A stretch of DNA of 64,000 nt from the NCBI GenBank assembly GCA_963756425.1, contig CAVWNW010000011.1:62001-126000 (forward strand). The letters run 5' to 3'. The stretch comes from DASQUK01 sp963756425 (lineage in GTDB: Bacteria > Actinomycetota > Acidimicrobiia > Acidimicrobiales > VFJN01). Position 1 is the first letter of the stretch; each line of letters starts with the position of its first letter. Of this stretch, positions 62,948-64,000 are shown piece after piece. The notes under the pieces were generated by a model, which searched no databases, was not told the DNA's origin, and saw nothing but the letters and a program-made list of their open reading frames with translations. A program made the translations under genes and the position numbers.

Positions 62948-64000
62948 CGGGGTGAGCGGCGGGTGGTCACCTCGTCGGCCACGACCCGCATGAACGCGGT
63001 CGCGGCGGCGGTCCAGCTGAGCTGTGCGGCGCGGTCGAGCGCTCCCTGGCGGAGGCGCGCTCGCAACTCGTCGTCACCGAGCACGCGCGCCATGGCGGCT
63101 CCCAGCGCCTCGGGGTCGCCGGGGGCGAGCACACCGCTGACGCCGTCCACGACCGCGTCCTCGTGGCCGCTGATGCGGGAAGCCACCGCAGGCGTGCCGC
63201 ATGCGGCCGCCTCGGTGAGCGACAGGCCCCAGCCCTCCCGGGCCGAGGCCGATGCGACCACCCAGGCGCGCCGATAAAGGTCGATCTTGTCGGCCTCGTC
63301 GATCGAGCCCCGCAGGCTCACCCACGCACCGGCATCGAGCTCGTCGATGACCGACTCGATGAGCGGACGCTCGAACCCCTCGCCAACGATCTCGAGCCGG
63401 AGCGGATGGCCGAGGCGGCGACGGGCGATGTCGGCGGCGCGGACCAACACGTCGTAGCGCTTGACCGGAGCCAGGCGGCCGACCGCGACGACGAGCGGCC
63501 CTGCTTCCTTGGAGACGGGGCCGGGGGAGTAGCGGGAGTCGACGCCATTGGGGATGACCCGGATCCGACCCGGCGGCAACCCGAGCTCGTCCACCAGCTC
63601 GCGCTTTGACGACTCCGACACCGTGACGATCGTGGTCCGGCGGTAGAAGGCCGGCGCCACACGCCGCTCGAACAGCTCGCCCAGGACGCCGAGGCGAGGA
63701 CCGAGGGCCATCTTCCACATCTCGCCATGGACGTGGTGGATGATGATGACGCGGGGCCCGCGGTTCCACAGGGGGCTGAGAAACGGCATGCCGTTCCAGA
63801 TCTCGACGAGCACATCGCGGGGACCCGTCCGGCGGAACAGCTCGGCGGCTGCGGCGCGCGGGAACACCATGTGGCGGCCGGCCCGCCGCACGACCCGGTA
63901 GCCGTCCCGGACGTCCTCGGTGGGCTGGCCTTGAGCCCAGGACGTGCGGAGGGTGACGTCGAGGCCGGCGGCGGCCCAGCGGCGGGCCATCTCGTGGATG
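62944..64000 (-). CDS. GT4 glycosyltransferase, 5' end outside window
   Basis: At least 351 residues of a GT-B glycosyltransferase. The start lies beyond 64000: the frame reads IHEMARRWAAAG at the edge, the usual region about 20-30 residues in. VTVSESSKRELVDELG is the interdomain link, VIPNGVD and VAVGRLAPVKRYDVLVRAA begin the donor domain and SAREGWGLSLTEAAACGTP gives the E-x7-E donor motif. ATGA overlap couples it to the AftD-like gene. It probably adds a sugar in the same glycan pathway. Confidence 0.93.
   Translation of the reverse strand, partial: IHEMARRWAAAGLDVTLRTSWAQGQPTEDVRDGYRVVRRAGRHMVFPRAAAAELFRRTGPRDVLVEIWNGMPFLSPLWNRGPRVIIIHHVHGEMWKMALGPRLGVLGELFERRVAPAFYRRTTIVTVSESSKRELVDELGLPPGRIRVIPNGVDSRYSPGPVSKEAGPLVVAVGRLAPVKRYDVLVRAADIARRRLGHPLRLEIVGEGFERPLIESVIDELDAGAWVSLRGSIDEADKIDLYRRAWVVASASAREGWGLSLTEAAACGTPAVASRISGHEDAVVDGVSGVLAPGDPEALGAAMARVLGDDELRARLRQGALDRAAQLSWTAAATAFMRVVADEVTTRRSPR

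Overview
The window is chromosomal DNA of a high-GC actinobacterium. Several families point to an Acidimicrobiia-like lineage (Iamia/Ilumatobacter type): an intein-bearing Rv2578c-type radical SAM protein, DUF1918, SCO6745-family and mycothiol-type DinB proteins, an AftD-like arabinofuranosyltransferase and a LytR-CpsA-Psr protein. This placement is inference from gene content. Many starts are GTG, neighbouring genes often overlap by 4 bp (ATGA or GTGA), and several starts look leaderless. I see no rRNA, tRNA, CRISPR array, prophage or transposase. The only gap above 300 bp (21408-21800) is largely filled by a tandem repeat.

Layout. 1-4.5 kb: the 3' part of an MMPL transporter, a DUF1918 protein, a MarR-GNAT fusion with a palindrome at its start codon, and a ferritin-like enzyme. 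4.5-8.9 kb (minus): an LLM flavin monooxygenase, zinc dehydrogenase, SCO6745 protein and winged-helix protein operon. 9.1-12.6 kb: a SNF2 helicase coupled to a small unknown protein. 12.7-14.2 kb: a radical SAM protein whose iron-sulfur motif is split by a mini-intein. 14.4-17.6 kb: a TetR regulator divergent from a four-gene coupled operon (GNAT, cyclic-nucleotide-binding-like domain, ICL/PEP mutase family, DinB/mycothiol family), with two LmrA/YxaF-like boxes between them. 17.6-21.7 kb (minus): a VOC protein, then deoC, a full aldehyde dehydrogenase and a half-length one. deoC is preceded by three 92-bp repeats, each a 31-codon ORF coupled to the next. 21.8-22.9 kb: two unknown exported or membrane proteins. 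23-25.6 kb: AraC divergent from an NmrA-like reductase and a DUF1772 protein.

25.7-37.4 kb is a nucleoside uptake and salvage island. A BMP lipoprotein, ABC ATPase and two permeases are followed by cdd, deoA and add in one direction. A phosphohexomutase-family enzyme is divergent, and upp and a PfkB kinase follow. Imported nucleosides would be deaminated and phosphorolysed, with pentose phosphates leaving through the mutase and deoC. 37.4-41.2 kb holds an aldo/keto reductase, MarR, menB, a frameshifted hemerythrin gene and a flavodoxin. 41.2-45.9 kb carries homogentisate catabolism (hmgA, an unknown protein, fumarylacetoacetase) and an FAD-linked oxidase.

46-52 kb (minus) holds cobalamin lower-ligand assembly (cobU, cobS, cbiB, an aminotransferase, cobT), followed by an LCP protein and preceded by a GGCT-like gene. 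52.1-54.5 kb holds a CYTH-CHAD gene, interrupted by a frameshift, coupled to an orphan ParA ATPase; this may be a positioning system for polyphosphate-type granules. 54.5-56.8 kb (minus): M18 aminopeptidase, a DnaJ-domain protein and msrB. 56.9-64 kb: envelope glycan genes (GT2; then GT4, an AftD-like enzyme and a HAD phosphatase on the minus strand).
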